Shown: positions 47,381 through 57,067 of the stretch, piece by piece | Layout of the letters: each line of letters opens with the position of its first letter | How positions within the stretch are numbered: the stretch's first letter is position 1 | Assembly: GCA_910576385.1 (NCBI GenBank) | Contig: CAJTIR010000005.1 | Span: forward strand, 95,428-159,427 | Length of the DNA stretch: 64,000 nt | Source: Lachnospiraceae bacterium | GTDB lineage: Bacteria > Bacillota > Clostridia > Lachnospirales > Lachnospiraceae | Direction: 5' to 3' | The notes under the pieces: model-generated | The model's database searches: none | Told to the model about the DNA's origin: nothing | What the model saw: only the letters and a program-made list of their open reading frames with translations | Position numbers and translations under genes: made by a program

Positions 47381-48646
47381 TTGACACAGATAATATTGAC
47401 TCAGTATCCAGGCAAGATCATCGGACCAATTGCAAGGTTGATTGGTACAATCATGAATGGTCTTTATATGTTTTTAAATAATGTATTTGGTATACAGAAT
47501 ATTGCGCTTTGTATTATTCTGTTTACAATCATTATTCATCTTATAATGACACCCTTAACGTATAAGCAGCAAAAATTTTCCAGATTGACACAGGAAATGC
47601 AGCCTGAAATCAATGCAATTCGAGAAAAATATAAGAATAAGAAAGATCAAGCTTCCATGCAGAAGATGAATGAAGAGACGCAAATGGTTTATGAGAAATA
47701 TGGTGTGTCTACAATGGGAAGTTGTGTGCAGCTTTTAATTAATTTTCCAATTTTTATTGCTATGTATCAAGTTGTGCGTAATGTCCCTGCATATGTAAGT
47801 AGTGTGAAAGACGTATTTATTCCGTTGGTTGACAAGATTGTAAATGTAGATGGTTTCCAAAAGGTTATGGAAAATGTAGTTAAAGAATCTGGTACAGCGG
47901 GAATCAGTTTGAATTTTGATACAGCAGCGGCAACCTCTAATTCTATTATTGATGTACTCTATGCGCTTCCGAGTCATGGATGGGATATTTTGCGCGATAA
48001 TTTTAGTGGTTTATCAGAGGTAATTAGCAGTACAGAAGCGACTGTTTCACACTTAAATAATTTATTTACAATTAATATTGCCAATTCACCGATGAATTTG
48101 ATCTCATCTGGGTGGAAGAGTAAAGATGTAATCTTGATTATTGGGGCGCTTTTAGTTCCATTAATATCTTATTTGACGCAAGTATTAAATATTAAGTTAA
48201 TGACATCTAATACAAATAATGCGGCTAATGACAATGATGCGATGGCAAGACAGATGAAAACTATGAATACGATGATGCCTATATTCTCTTTGATCATGGT
48301 ATTTTCTGTTCCGGTCGGCGCAGGTATTTATTGGATTGCTGGTTCTGTGGTGCGGTCTATACAGCAGGTAGTATTGAATCACCATATGAAAAATTTGGAT
48401 TTGGAAGTTATTATTGAGAAGAATAAAGAGAAAGCAAAGAAGAAAAAAGAGAAGCAGGGTATCCGTGAAAATCAGATTGCAAATGCTGCAAGGATTAATA
48501 CTAGAAAGATTGCAGAGCCTGTCAGTACAGAAGAAAAAGAGCAGAAGATTCGTCAGACATCAGAGTATGCTAAGATGGCAAGAAAAGGCAGTCTTCTGGA
48601 AAAGGCAAATATGGTAAGAGATTTTAATGAACGCAAAAACAAGTAA
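47381..48646 (+). CDS. yidC: Membrane protein insertase YidC/Oxa1 (SpoIIIJ type)
   Basis: 421-residue polytopic membrane protein that inserts and folds membrane proteins. Hydrophobic segments are seen near residues 20-55, 110-130, 245-265 and 285-325; the C-terminal 85 residues form a highly basic tail able to contact the ribosome. TTG 47381 follows AGGAGG at good distance. No lipobox is present. Followed by jag, the usual partner. Confidence 0.95.
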   Translation: MTQIILTQYPGKIIGPIARLIGTIMNGLYMFLNNVFGIQNIALCIILFTIIIHLIMTPLTYKQQKFSRLTQEMQPEINAIREKYKNKKDQASMQKMNEETQMVYEKYGVSTMGSCVQLLINFPIFIAMYQVVRNVPAYVSSVKDVFIPLVDKIVNVDGFQKVMENVVKESGTAGISLNFDTAAATSNSIIDVLYALPSHGWDILRDNFSGLSEVISSTEATVSHLNNLFTINIANSPMNLISSGWKSKDVILIIGALLVPLISYLTQVLNIKLMTSNTNNAANDNDAMARQMKTMNTMMPIFSLIMVFSVPVGAGIYWIAGSVVRSIQQVVLNHHMKNLDLEVIIEKNKEKAKKKKEKQGIRENQIANAARINTRKIAEPVSTEEKEQKIRQTSEYAKMARKGSLLEKANMVRDFNERKNK

Positions 48647-48667
48647 TTGGGACAGGGGGAATTTGGA

Positions 48668-49294
48668 ATGGATAGTATTGAAATAACGGCTAAAACAGTA
48701 GATGATGCTATCACAGAAGGTCTGATTAAGCTTGGGACTACAAGTGATAAAATTGAGACAGAGATTATAGAAAAAGGAAGCAGTGGATTCTTAGGAATTG
48801 GAAGCAGACCTGCAGTTGTAAAAATCTGGAAAAAATTTACCATAGAAGATCATGTTAGAAATTTTCTCAGTGATATTTTTAATGCAATGAATATGACTGT
48901 AGAAATTAACATTACAAAGAGTGAGGATGATAAGAATATTAATGTGGATTTAAAGGGCGATGAGATGGGTGTTTTGATTGGAAAACGCGGACAGACTTTG
49001 GATTCCCTTCAATATCTCACAAATCTTGCAGTGGGCAAACAAGTAAATGAATTTGTTAAGGTTAAGATTGATACAGAAGATTACAGAAAGAGACGTAGGG
49101 AAACTTTGGAGAATCTTGCAAGAAATATTGCCTATAAGGTGAAGCGGACGAAACGTCCTGTTTCTTTAGAACCAATGAATCCATTTGAAAGACGTGTCAT
49201 TCATTCTGCACTGCAAAATGATCGTTATGTAAGCACCCACAGCGAAGGGGAAGAACCATTTCGGCATGTGGTAATTACTTTAAAAAGAAATTAG
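48668..49294 (+). CDS. jag: Jag/KhpB-type RNA-binding protein
   Basis: 208-residue cytoplasmic RNA-binding protein with an N-terminal Jag domain (GSSGFLGIGSRPA), a KH domain (GVLIGKRGQTLDSLQ) and an R3H domain (MNPFERRVIHSAL). GGGGGAA lies about 7 bases before ATG 48668; the open frame extends to a TTG at 48647. Linked in other Firmicutes to cell-wall synthesis and elongation control. Followed by a strong terminator that closes the rpmH-to-jag group. Confidence 0.95.
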   Translation: MDSIEITAKTVDDAITEGLIKLGTTSDKIETEIIEKGSSGFLGIGSRPAVVKIWKKFTIEDHVRNFLSDIFNAMNMTVEINITKSEDDKNINVDLKGDEMGVLIGKRGQTLDSLQYLTNLAVGKQVNEFVKVKIDTEDYRKRRRETLENLARNIAYKVKRTKRPVSLEPMNPFERRVIHSALQNDRYVSTHSEGEEPFRHVVITLKRN

Positions 49295-49303
49295 AATTAA
49301 GAA

Positions 49304-49347
49304 AGGCTTTCTCGATGAGTAATATTTTGAGAAAGCCTCTTTTTTTC
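49304..49347 (+). terminator. Terminator after jag
   Basis: Perfect 10-base stem AGGCTTTCTC/GAGAAAGCCT with a 15-base loop, followed by a T-rich run to 49347. Confidence 0.92.
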
Positions 49348-49377
49348 AATTATTAGCATGAGATAGGGAGGTTATGG

Positions 49378-50826
49378 ATGAAAGGAGATACCATTGCGGC
49401 AATTGCAACCGCTATGACAAATTCAGGAATAGGTATTGTACGAATCAGTGGAAGAGATTCTTTTGAGATTATTGATCGAATTTACCAATCAAAAAATGGC
49501 AAGAAAAAGATATCTCAAATGCCCAGCCATACGATTCATTATGGATATATTTGTGATCATGATAAAATAATAGATGAAGTTATGGTTTTAGTTATGAAAG
49601 CTCCTAACAGTTATACCACGGAGGACACGGTGGAGATAGATTGTCATGGAGGAATACTTGTGATGAAACGGATTTTAGAGACAGTAATAAAATATGGAGC
49701 AAGACCTGCAGAGCCAGGGGAATTTACGAAACGTGCATTTTTAAATGGTAGAATTGATCTTTCTCAGGCAGAATCTGTCATGGATTTGATTCAAGCCAAA
49801 AATGATATTGCCCTGGAATCTTCTATCTATCAGCTTCAGGGTAGTTTAAAGAAAAAAGTCAAACGGATCCGTTCAGAGTTAATTCATGAAATTGCATTTA
49901 TTGAGTCTGCGTTAGATGATCCAGAACATATTTCTCTGGAAGATTATGGTATAAAGTTAAATCAAATTATAATAGATCTTACTTCTCAAATTGTTGAGTT
50001 ACTTCGATTTTCTGAAAATGGTGAGTTATTAAAGCAAGGGATTAACACTGTAATTATAGGAAAACCGAATGCGGGTAAATCTTCTTTGTTAAACTTATTG
50101 GCAGGAATAGAAAGAGCAATCGTCACTGAAGTCGAGGGGACGACTAGAGATGTGCTGCAGGAGCAGATAAATTTGAATGGAATCATTTTAAATCTTATTG
50201 ATACTGCTGGTATTCGGGAAACAGATGATATTGTTGAAAAAATTGGTGTGGATAAAGCAAAGGCATATTTATTAGATGCTGACTTGATTATTTATGTAGT
50301 AGACTCTTCAACGAAGTTAGATGATAATGATAACGAAATATTACAGTTGTTGAGAAATCGCAGGGTAATTATATTATTAAATAAATGTGATTTACGACAA
50401 CTTACCTCTGAGAAAGAAGTAAGGAGTGCTCTTTATGATATAGATGAATCAAAATTAAATAATGAGCATGAAAATGTAGAACAAGAAAACTTAAATGTTA
50501 TAAAATATTTTCCTATTATTTCTTTTTCGACAAAAGAAGAGATTGGAGTAAAAAAATTACAAAGTGTGATACAAGAACTGTTTTTTGCAGGAGAAATTGA
50601 ATCGAATGAGGAGATCTTTTTGATTAATGTAAGGCAGAAGGCAGCGCTTCAATCTGCATTAAATAGTTTATCATTGGTAAAGAAAAGTATTGAAGATCAG
50701 ATGCCAGAAGATTTCTACTCTATAGATTTAATGAGTGCATATGAATCGTTGGGGAATATCACAGGGGAAACGATAGGAGATGATCTGGTAAATGAGATCT
50801 TTTCAAAGTTCTGTATGGGTAAATAA
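49378..50826 (+). CDS. mnmE: tRNA modification GTPase MnmE
   Basis: 482-residue GTPase that, with MnmG, modifies the wobble uridine of certain tRNAs. It has an N-terminal folate-binding domain, a helical domain with an embedded G domain (GKPNAGKSS, DTAGIRE, NKCD) and the C-terminal FCMGK, the family's CxGK cysteine motif. The G domain is slightly longer than usual, with an Asn/Glu-rich insertion near residues 350-375. AGGGAGG lies upstream of ATG 49378. Directly followed by its partner mnmG. Confidence 0.97.
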   Translation: MKGDTIAAIATAMTNSGIGIVRISGRDSFEIIDRIYQSKNGKKKISQMPSHTIHYGYICDHDKIIDEVMVLVMKAPNSYTTEDTVEIDCHGGILVMKRILETVIKYGARPAEPGEFTKRAFLNGRIDLSQAESVMDLIQAKNDIALESSIYQLQGSLKKKVKRIRSELIHEIAFIESALDDPEHISLEDYGIKLNQIIIDLTSQIVELLRFSENGELLKQGINTVIIGKPNAGKSSLLNLLAGIERAIVTEVEGTTRDVLQEQINLNGIILNLIDTAGIRETDDIVEKIGVDKAKAYLLDADLIIYVVDSSTKLDDNDNEILQLLRNRRVIILLNKCDLRQLTSEKEVRSALYDIDESKLNNEHENVEQENLNVIKYFPIISFSTKEEIGVKKLQSVIQELFFAGEIESNEEIFLINVRQKAALQSALNSLSLVKKSIEDQMPEDFYSIDLMSAYESLGNITGETIGDDLVNEIFSKFCMGK

Positions 50827-50867
50827 AGTTTAAACTAGTTTTAATTTTATAAGAAAGGAGCATTACT

Positions 50868-52754
50868 ATGCCTTGTGTAACAGAAACTTATGATATCTGT
50901 GTAGTAGGAGCAGGCCATGCAGGGTGTGAAGCAGCTTTGGCATCTGCCAGATTAGGATTAGAGACAATAGTATTCACTGTCAGTGTGGAAAGTATTGCAT
51001 TGATGCCTTGTAATCCAAATATTGGAGGAAGTTCTAAGGGACACCTTGTAAGAGAGATTGATGCTTTGGGCGGACAGATGGGTATCAATATAGATAAAAC
51101 TTTTATTCAATCTAAAATGTTAAACAGTTCCAAAGGTCCTGCCGTTCATTCGCTCCGCGCACAAGCTGATAAAGCGGAATATAGCAGCATTATGAGAAAG
51201 ACTTTAGAAAATACAGATCATCTTACCATACGTCAGGCTGAAGTCACAGAATTAATGATAGAGGATGGAATCTTAAAGGGAGTTAAAACTTTTTCTGGGG
51301 CAAAATATTATAGTAAGGCAGTGGTGCTATGTACTGGAACTTATTTAAAGGCAAAATGTCTATATGGTGATGTGGTGAATTATACAGGACCAAATGGATT
51401 GCAGCCAGCTAATTTTTTGTCGGAATCCTTAAAAAAGAATTTTGTAGAAATTTTCCGCTTTAAAACAGGAACTCCGGCAAGAATTGATAGAAGATCTCTT
51501 GATTTTAGTAAGATGCAAGAACAAAAAGGGGATCGACGAGTGATTCCATTTTCATTTACAACTAATCCAGAGGATGTTCAAATAGATCAGGTTTCTTGTT
51601 GGCTTACTTACACCAATCAGAAGACACATGAAATTATTAAAGAAAATTTAGATCGCTCTCCATTGTATTCTGGTATGATTGAAGGGACAGGTCCAAGGTA
51701 TTGTCCTTCTATCGAAGATAAAGTAGTAAAATTTTCAGATAAGGAACGGCATCAAGTTTTTATTGAACCAGAAGGTTTATATACAAACGAAATGTATGTG
51801 GGGGGAATGTCTAGTTCTCTTCCAGAAGATGTGCAACATGAAATGTATCACAGTGTTCCAGGATTAGAGAATGCAAAGATTGTCAGAAACGCTTATGCAA
51901 TCGAATATGATTGTATCAATCCCAGACAGCTTTATCCAACTTTGGAATTTAAAAAAATTCGAGGGTTATTTTCTGGAGGGCAGTTTAATGGAAGTTCTGG
52001 GTATGAGGAAGCAGCAGCGCAGGGGCTTGTAGCAGGAATTAATGCGGCAATGTTTGTTTTGAATAGAGAGCCGTTGGTTTTAGATCGTTCCGAAGCTTAC
52101 ATTGGTGTGTTGATTGATGATCTTGTGACAAAAGAAAATAGGGAACCCTATCGTATGATGACGTCCAGAGCAGAATATCGTCTCCTTTTGCGTCAGGATA
52201 ATGCTGACTTAAGATTAACCAAAAAAGGATACGAGCTGGGATTGATTAGTGAAGAACGATATCAAAATGTGATTCAGAAGGAACAATTGATTGCAAAAGA
52301 AATAGAGCGTGTTGAACATGTAAACATTGGAGCAAATAATTTAGTGCAGAGAATATTAGAAGAACATGGGAGTACACCTTTAAAACATGGTACGACACTT
52401 GCTGAATTAATCAGACGTCCTGAATTAAATTATGAAGATCTCATAGAAATTGATCTTGGAAGACCAGATCTTTCTTATGATGTCATAGAGCAAGTTAATA
52501 TACAAATAAAATATGATGGTTATATCAAACGCCAGTTAAAACAAGTAAAGGAGTTCAAAAAACTTGAAAATAAAAAACTTCCACAGAATTTTGATTATAG
52601 TCTAATCAAAAGTTTGCGCATAGAGGCAAAACAGAAATTAAATTTGTATCAGCCAATAAACGTTGGACAAGCTTCTAGAATCTCAGGAGTTTCTCCGGCA
52701 GATATTTCTGTATTGTTAGTTTATCTCGAACAAAGGAATCACAACCGAAAATAG
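50868..52754 (+). CDS. mnmG: tRNA uridine carboxymethylaminomethyl enzyme MnmG (GidA)
   Basis: 628-residue FAD-dependent enzyme acting in complex with MnmE. The FAD-binding motif [12 protein letters not shown] is near the N-terminus, with further conserved [17 protein letters not shown] and [13 protein letters not shown] stretches, and the family C-terminal helical domain. AAAGGAG lies before ATG 50868. 41 bases after mnmE, presumably one transcript. Confidence 0.97.
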   Translation: MPCVTETYDICVVGAGHAGCEAALASARLGLETIVFTVSVESIALMPCNPNIGGSSKGHLVREIDALGGQMGINIDKTFIQSKMLNSSKGPAVHSLRAQADKAEYSSIMRKTLENTDHLTIRQAEVTELMIEDGILKGVKTFSGAKYYSKAVVLCTGTYLKAKCLYGDVVNYTGPNGLQPANFLSESLKKNFVEIFRFKTGTPARIDRRSLDFSKMQEQKGDRRVIPFSFTTNPEDVQIDQVSCWLTYTNQKTHEIIKENLDRSPLYSGMIEGTGPRYCPSIEDKVVKFSDKERHQVFIEPEGLYTNEMYVGGMSSSLPEDVQHEMYHSVPGLENAKIVRNAYAIEYDCINPRQLYPTLEFKKIRGLFSGGQFNGSSGYEEAAAQGLVAGINAAMFVLNREPLVLDRSEAYIGVLIDDLVTKENREPYRMMTSRAEYRLLLRQDNADLRLTKKGYELGLISEERYQNVIQKEQLIAKEIERVEHVNIGANNLVQRILEEHGSTPLKHGTTLAELIRRPELNYEDLIEIDLGRPDLSYDVIEQVNIQIKYDGYIKRQLKQVKEFKKLENKKLPQNFDYSLIKSLRIEAKQKLNLYQPINVGQASRISGVSPADISVLLVYLEQRNHNRK

Positions 52755-53008
52755 TAAACAATTGATCAAGAATGCTTCAAAGTTTTGCGGTGGGTCAGAT
52801 CAGTTTTGTTTACAACAACTAACTTACAGGGTAGTAGTGCGAGTGATCTCTGTCTGATATATTTATATGGTTGTAAATATTACACAAGGGAGTGTTGTAA
52901 AATAGTTGGTATATGCAAATATGGTACTCAGAACGAAAAAATTCCAACATATATTGTATATAAACTGTATTTTGCAGCAGCCTCAAGACACAATTATGGA
53001 GGTTGTAT

Positions 53009-53731
53009 ATGTCTTATCAATTAGATAAATTTCAATATGGATTAGAAAAATTAAATATTGATTTGTCACAAGAAAAATTAAATAAATTTTTAATTTTTTA
53101 TCAAATGCTGATAGAAAGAAATAAAGTAATGAATCTCACTTCGATCACGGAGTTTGAGGAGGTGGTGGAAAAACATTTTTTAGATTCTTTGAGTATAGTA
53201 AGAATGGTCGAATTGAATCACAAAAAAAAGATTTTGGATTTAGGTACTGGAGCTGGTTTTCCAGGTATTCCAATTAAAATTGCCTTTCCTGATTTGGAAA
53301 TTGTTTTGATGGACTCATTAAATAAACGAGTACTTTTTTTAAAAGATGTAATTTCTGAGCTTGGACTTTCTCAAATAGTTGCAGTTCACGGCAGGGCAGA
53401 AGAAATGGCAAGGAAGCCAGAATATCGAGAACAATTTGATTTGTGTGTTTCTCGTGCGGTTGCAAATTTGTCTTCTTTGTCAGAGTATTGTATTCCTTTT
53501 GTAAAGCAGAATGGTTTGTTTATATCTTATAAATCAGGAGAAATTGATGATGAAGTTAAGATGGCAAAAAAGGCGATACAGTTGCTTGGTGGAGAGATTC
53601 AACAAGTCGAAAAATTTGTGTTAACTGGAACGGATATATCAAGATCTTTTGTTAAAATCAAAAAGAAGCACCAGACGCCAAGAACATATCCAAGAAAGGC
53701 TGGTACGCCATCAAAAATGCCGATTCAATAA
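53009..53731 (+). CDS. rsmG: 16S rRNA (guanine-N7) methyltransferase RsmG
   Basis: 240-residue SAM-dependent methyltransferase that modifies 16S rRNA near the streptomycin site. The SAM-binding motif ILDLGTGAGFPGIP is near residue 75. ATG 53009 has GGAGG 6 bases upstream; a TTG at 53003 is in frame but too close to that site. 254 bases after mnmG with no gene I trust between. The C-terminus carries a basic extension rich in Lys, Arg and Pro. Confidence 0.96.
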   Translation: MSYQLDKFQYGLEKLNIDLSQEKLNKFLIFYQMLIERNKVMNLTSITEFEEVVEKHFLDSLSIVRMVELNHKKKILDLGTGAGFPGIPIKIAFPDLEIVLMDSLNKRVLFLKDVISELGLSQIVAVHGRAEEMARKPEYREQFDLCVSRAVANLSSLSEYCIPFVKQNGLFISYKSGEIDDEVKMAKKAIQLLGGEIQQVEKFVLTGTDISRSFVKIKKKHQTPRTYPRKAGTPSKMPIQ

Positions 53732-53766
53732 AAATTAAATCTTAAATTAAATATATTGTTAATAAA

Positions 53767-53794
53767 AACCCCGTAGCTGGCTAGTTACGGGGTT
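53767..53794 (-). terminator. Shared terminator between convergent rsmG and hydrolase genes
   Basis: Stem AACCCCGTA/TACGGGGTT around a 9-10 base loop. On the minus strand a TTTTTATT tail follows, so it ends the hydrolase gene well; the plus strand lacks a good T run. Confidence 0.8.
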
Positions 53795-53799
53795 AAGTA

Positions 53800-54753
53800 T
53801 TAATTCGATTCTAGATAAATATTTAATATTTCTAAAAGCTTTTCTGGAGTTTCCATCTGAGGAAGATATTTTGAATTAGAGATATAGGAAGCTTCGATGG
53901 AAGGATTATGGGAAATATAGGAATTGATAATTTCTTTCATTTCATTTAATTCTTTACTTCCAATCAGGAAAATACTGTTATTAATTTTTCTTAAAGCATG
54001 TACAATATTAATATTTGTATAGTTTGCCTTTATGCTGGACAGAAGATATTTTCCATGACTATTACTGATATGAGCAGCTTCATAATAACAATCTAATGTT
54101 TTGGTGGAAACTAAATGTTTCTTAAAATAGTATTCATTTGAAAATATCTTGCTGATATTTTTTTTCAAAAATACCAAATTATATACTAAAGTACCGATGA
54201 TTGGTGTATCAATAAAAAATTTTAAGGCATTTTTTCTTTTGTTTGGAGTTCTGCTAAGATTAGTAAGATCGGAAGGATTAATAACAATAATCTTACCAAA
54301 ATGGTTCGGTTCCATATTGCATGCCATTAAAGTAAAAGAGGAGGATTCTCCTGTTGAAATAATATCTGCTTTTGCTCCAATAATATTTTTAATAAAATCC
54401 GTGATTAATTGTACATATAGATAATTACTATAAGTCATATTTGGTTTTTCACTTCTGCCGCATCCTAATAGATCTAATGTATAGACAGTATGGTGTTTTG
54501 CAAGATGCTTTGCAATTTTTTCCCATTCATAGGAAGATGAAGCTGGATTTAAATCATGAATTAAAAGTAGGGGAGTTCCCTTTCCCTGTTTTGTATAATA
54601 GATATTTCCATATCTCCAATTAAAAAATTTGCCTCTTTCTGTCTTTAAAAGATTTTTCATACTGGAGGAAACACTTATTGCCTTATTGATACCATAAATA
54701 CTGATTGTAGTTAATGTGGTAAGAATTAAAAAATTACGAACTTGTTTTTTCAT
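53800..54753 (-). CDS. Membrane-anchored alpha/beta-hydrolase-like protein, triad doubtful
   Basis: 317 residues. An N-terminal hydrophobic segment (about 7-27) suggests membrane anchoring. The fold is recognisable from LLLIHDLNPASSSYEW and LDLLGCGRSEKP. The nucleophile elbow reads GESSS with Ser137, where the usual last residue is Gly. Near the end, KYLPQMETPEKL aligns with the GHLPxxExPE stretch that normally supplies the catalytic His; here that position is Tyr296. The acid position is also unclear. It may be a non-catalytic member. A promoter and a terminator make it a single-gene unit. Substrate unknown. Confidence 0.8.
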   Translation of the reverse strand: MKKQVRNFLILTTLTTISIYGINKAISVSSSMKNLLKTERGKFFNWRYGNIYYTKQGKGTPLLLIHDLNPASSSYEWEKIAKHLAKHHTVYTLDLLGCGRSEKPNMTYSNYLYVQLITDFIKNIIGAKADIISTGESSSFTLMACNMEPNHFGKIIVINPSDLTNLSRTPNKRKNALKFFIDTPIIGTLVYNLVFLKKNISKIFSNEYYFKKHLVSTKTLDCYYEAAHISNSHGKYLLSSIKANYTNINIVHALRKINNSIFLIGSKELNEMKEIINSYISHNPSIEASYISNSKYLPQMETPEKLLEILNIYLESN

Positions 54754-54801
54754 TACAGTAATCTCCCTTCACTGAGTATGATTTAAATTATTCCTATCTA
54801 T

Positions 54802-54830
54802 ATTATAGACGAAATAATCTGGATATACAA
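54802..54830 (-). promoter_or_regulatory. Promoter of the alpha/beta-hydrolase-like gene
   Basis: Minus-strand -35 TTGTAT (54825-54830) and -10 TATAAT (54802-54807) with a 17-base spacer, about 50 bases before the start codon at 54753. Confidence 0.75.
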
Positions 54831-54963
54831 ACAAAAATGATAGTAATCTGGAAAAAATGTTTGTAACCATTTCTATACCTTATGACATGCCGATTGGAAC
54901 GCGTGTCCTACAGAGTTTCATGGGTGTACTTGGATATACTTTCTAAACTTAATGTTAAGTGAT

Positions 54964-54992
54964 TTGACAGTATATTTATAAGTTGATACTTA
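54964..54992 (+). promoter_or_regulatory. Candidate promoter of the DegS-like kinase operon
   Basis: -35 TTGACA (54964-54969), 17-base spacer, and a weak -10 TACTTA (54987-54992) preceded by TG. About 200 bases of AT-rich leader follow before the kinase. Apart from this and the hydrolase promoter I see nothing else in the 437-base gap. Confidence 0.4.
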
Positions 54993-55190
54993 TGAGATAT
55001 ATGGTTTGTAAATGACGAATAAAAATATAATTATTTTATGACTGCAATATTCTTAAATCAGAAGATAAAAATCTAAAATATCTCTTTTAATATTAAGAGA
55101 TTTGAGATAAAATATTTATATATGTTAGAAAATATAAACAATTGATTGAAATTATAGTATAGAACAAATGTTCTGGAAAAGGAATAAAAT

Positions 55191-56216
55191 ATGGTTATTA
55201 ACTATTTAGAAAATTTATATCAGGGACTTTACGAGAAAAAAATAAATTTAGAACGAGAAAATCAAAAGAAAGAAATATTATTAAGAGATAATATAAAGTT
55301 TGTGCAAACATTAGAAAATACTTTAGATGAGAATTATGAATCTTTTTCACCAAGAAAAGTTGATGAGGAGAGTCATCATAAGATTAATTCATTAATGGAT
55401 GAGCAACGTCAACTTGAAGAAGAGATTAGACTCAATAAGATAGAGATCGTAGATTTAAGTATTAAGATATCAGAATTAGAGAACATAATGAAAGAGGCAC
55501 GTGCAAATGAAAGGCTATTGTTCTCAAATCAAATAGAACAAAGTGATGATAAAATTTATAAAAGAAATATATTGGAAATTCAAGAAATGGAACGACAACG
55601 TATTGCTCGAGATATGCATGATACTGTAGTACAAAATCTTACTAGTTTAATACATAAAATTGAACTATGCGATAAAATAGGCGATGTGGATCCAGTACGT
55701 TGTAAATTAGAATTAAGATTTATGAAGAATATTATTCGAGATACCATTCAAGATCTCAGAGAAATTATTTTTGATTTACGTCCTTTTTCGTTAGAAGAAA
55801 TTAGTCTAGAGAATGCGATTGAACGTGAGTTGTTAAAAATTCGTGGTTTTGGAATCGTCAATATATCTTATGAAGTCGAAGGAAAATCTGATAATCTTTC
55901 CCATATTATATCACTGACAGTTTTCAGAGTTATTCAAGAAGTATGTAATAATGTTTTAAAACATGCACAGGCGAACAATATATTTGTGAAGTTATCTTTT
56001 ATGAAAGAAGAGTTGTTAGTTTTGATTAAAGATGATGGAAATGGATTTGATGTAAACGCGATTGATCATTTTGAAAGATTGGATAATTCAGGGTTTGGAA
56101 TATCTATGATGAGAGAAAGGGTTTATTTATTGTCAGGAAAAGTTGAATTTAATTCAAAACCAGGAGATGGAACAGAAGTTATTATAAAAGTACCAATGCT
56201 AAAGGAGGAAAAATAA
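55191..56216 (+). CDS. Soluble DegS-like sensor histidine kinase
   Basis: 341-residue kinase without membrane segments. The first about 125 residues are strongly charged and coiled-coil-like. A HisKA_3 domain follows with the phospho-accepting His143 in RIARDMHDTVVQNL, then an HATPase domain (CNNVLKHA, DDGNGFD, GFGISMMRERV). This layout resembles the cytoplasmic kinase DegS. It ends with TAA directly before the ATG of the response regulator. The signal is unknown. Confidence 0.9.
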   Translation: MVINYLENLYQGLYEKKINLERENQKKEILLRDNIKFVQTLENTLDENYESFSPRKVDEESHHKINSLMDEQRQLEEEIRLNKIEIVDLSIKISELENIMKEARANERLLFSNQIEQSDDKIYKRNILEIQEMERQRIARDMHDTVVQNLTSLIHKIELCDKIGDVDPVRCKLELRFMKNIIRDTIQDLREIIFDLRPFSLEEISLENAIERELLKIRGFGIVNISYEVEGKSDNLSHIISLTVFRVIQEVCNNVLKHAQANNIFVKLSFMKEELLVLIKDDGNGFDVNAIDHFERLDNSGFGISMMRERVYLLSGKVEFNSKPGDGTEVIIKVPMLKEEK

Positions 56217-56861
56217 ATGGAAGTAAAAATCATAATTGCAGACGATCATTCAATGGTGAGAGAAGGATTAAAACAATTATTGGAACTTGAAGGAGATATA
56301 AAGGTAATAGGGGAGGCAAGTGATGGGGAAGATTGTTTAAAACTTCTTCAGAGGGTGGTACCTCAAATTTTATTGTTAGATATTGATATGCCTAAAATAA
56401 ATGGATTAGATGTTTTAAAAAAGATTAAAGAAAAGAAAATTGATTTGAAAGTAATTATTCTTACTGTACATAATGAAATAGAATATTTATTAAAAGCTGT
56501 AGAAATTGGCATTGATGGGTATATATTAAAGGATTCTGATTCGGCACAATTAAGAGAAGCTATCTTTACTGTAATTTCAGGTGAAAGTTATATTCAGCCA
56601 AGTATGATTCCTATGTTAGAATCAAAGATTGTAGAGAGAAATACAGATCAAGCTAAAATTGATTTATTGACAAAACGTGAGTTGGAAGTTTTAAAATTAC
56701 TGTCTATTGGTCTTTATAATAAAGAAATAGGAGAAAAACTAGATATTTCAGAGCGAACTGTAAAGAATCATATTTCTAGCATTTTTCGAAAAATAAATGT
56801 AACAGATCGAACACAAGCAGCCGTTTTTTCTATAAAGAATAATTTGATTAATATATTTTAA
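56217..56861 (+). CDS. NarL/DegU-type response regulator
   Basis: 214-residue regulator: receiver domain with Asp9/Asp10, phospho-acceptor Asp55 (LLLDIDMPK) and a Lys in ILKDSD, then a LuxR-type HTH (LTKRELEVLKLLSIGLYNKEI). AAAGGAGGAA lies inside the end of the kinase gene, and the ATG follows the kinase stop with no gap. Targets are unknown; no adjacent target gene is visible, as a long non-coding stretch follows. Confidence 0.93.
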   Translation: MEVKIIIADDHSMVREGLKQLLELEGDIKVIGEASDGEDCLKLLQRVVPQILLLDIDMPKINGLDVLKKIKEKKIDLKVIILTVHNEIEYLLKAVEIGIDGYILKDSDSAQLREAIFTVISGESYIQPSMIPMLESKIVERNTDQAKIDLLTKRELEVLKLLSIGLYNKEIGEKLDISERTVKNHISSIFRKINVTDRTQAAVFSIKNNLINIF

Positions 56862-57067
56862 AAAGCTAGGGGCTGTCGCACTAATATAAATTACAATTTA
56901 TTGATTCGTTCAAAAGGTTTACATTGCAGAGCAATGCAAACAATATGCACAAAAATCATTCTGGGAAGCTAGGTTCCCAAGATAATTTTTGCGCATTCTG
57001 TCTTTGCCGCTATAGCGGCAAGACCTTTTGAACGAGCGAAGATATTATTGCGACAACCCCTAGTTTT
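56862..57067. repeat. 206-bp foldback (MITE-like) element
   Basis: The outer 26-base arms (56862-56887 and 57042-57067) match as inverted repeats at 23 of 26 bases. The fold continues inward through CGTTCAAAAGGT, AATGCGCAAAAAT-like and TGGGAA/TTCCCA stretches to a 6-base tip near 56970. Each arm carries its own side hairpin: CATTGC-AGA-GCAATG on the left and the palindrome TTGCCGCTATAGCGGCAA on the right. It starts directly after the response-regulator stop, ends in a T run and so may also serve as its terminator. No open frame is present. The ends resemble those of some insertion sequences (inference). Confidence 0.8.

Noticed and set aside
52785..53024. 79-codon frame between mnmG and rsmG
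   Set aside because: It overlaps the rsmG start and ribosome site, and its composition does not look like protein.
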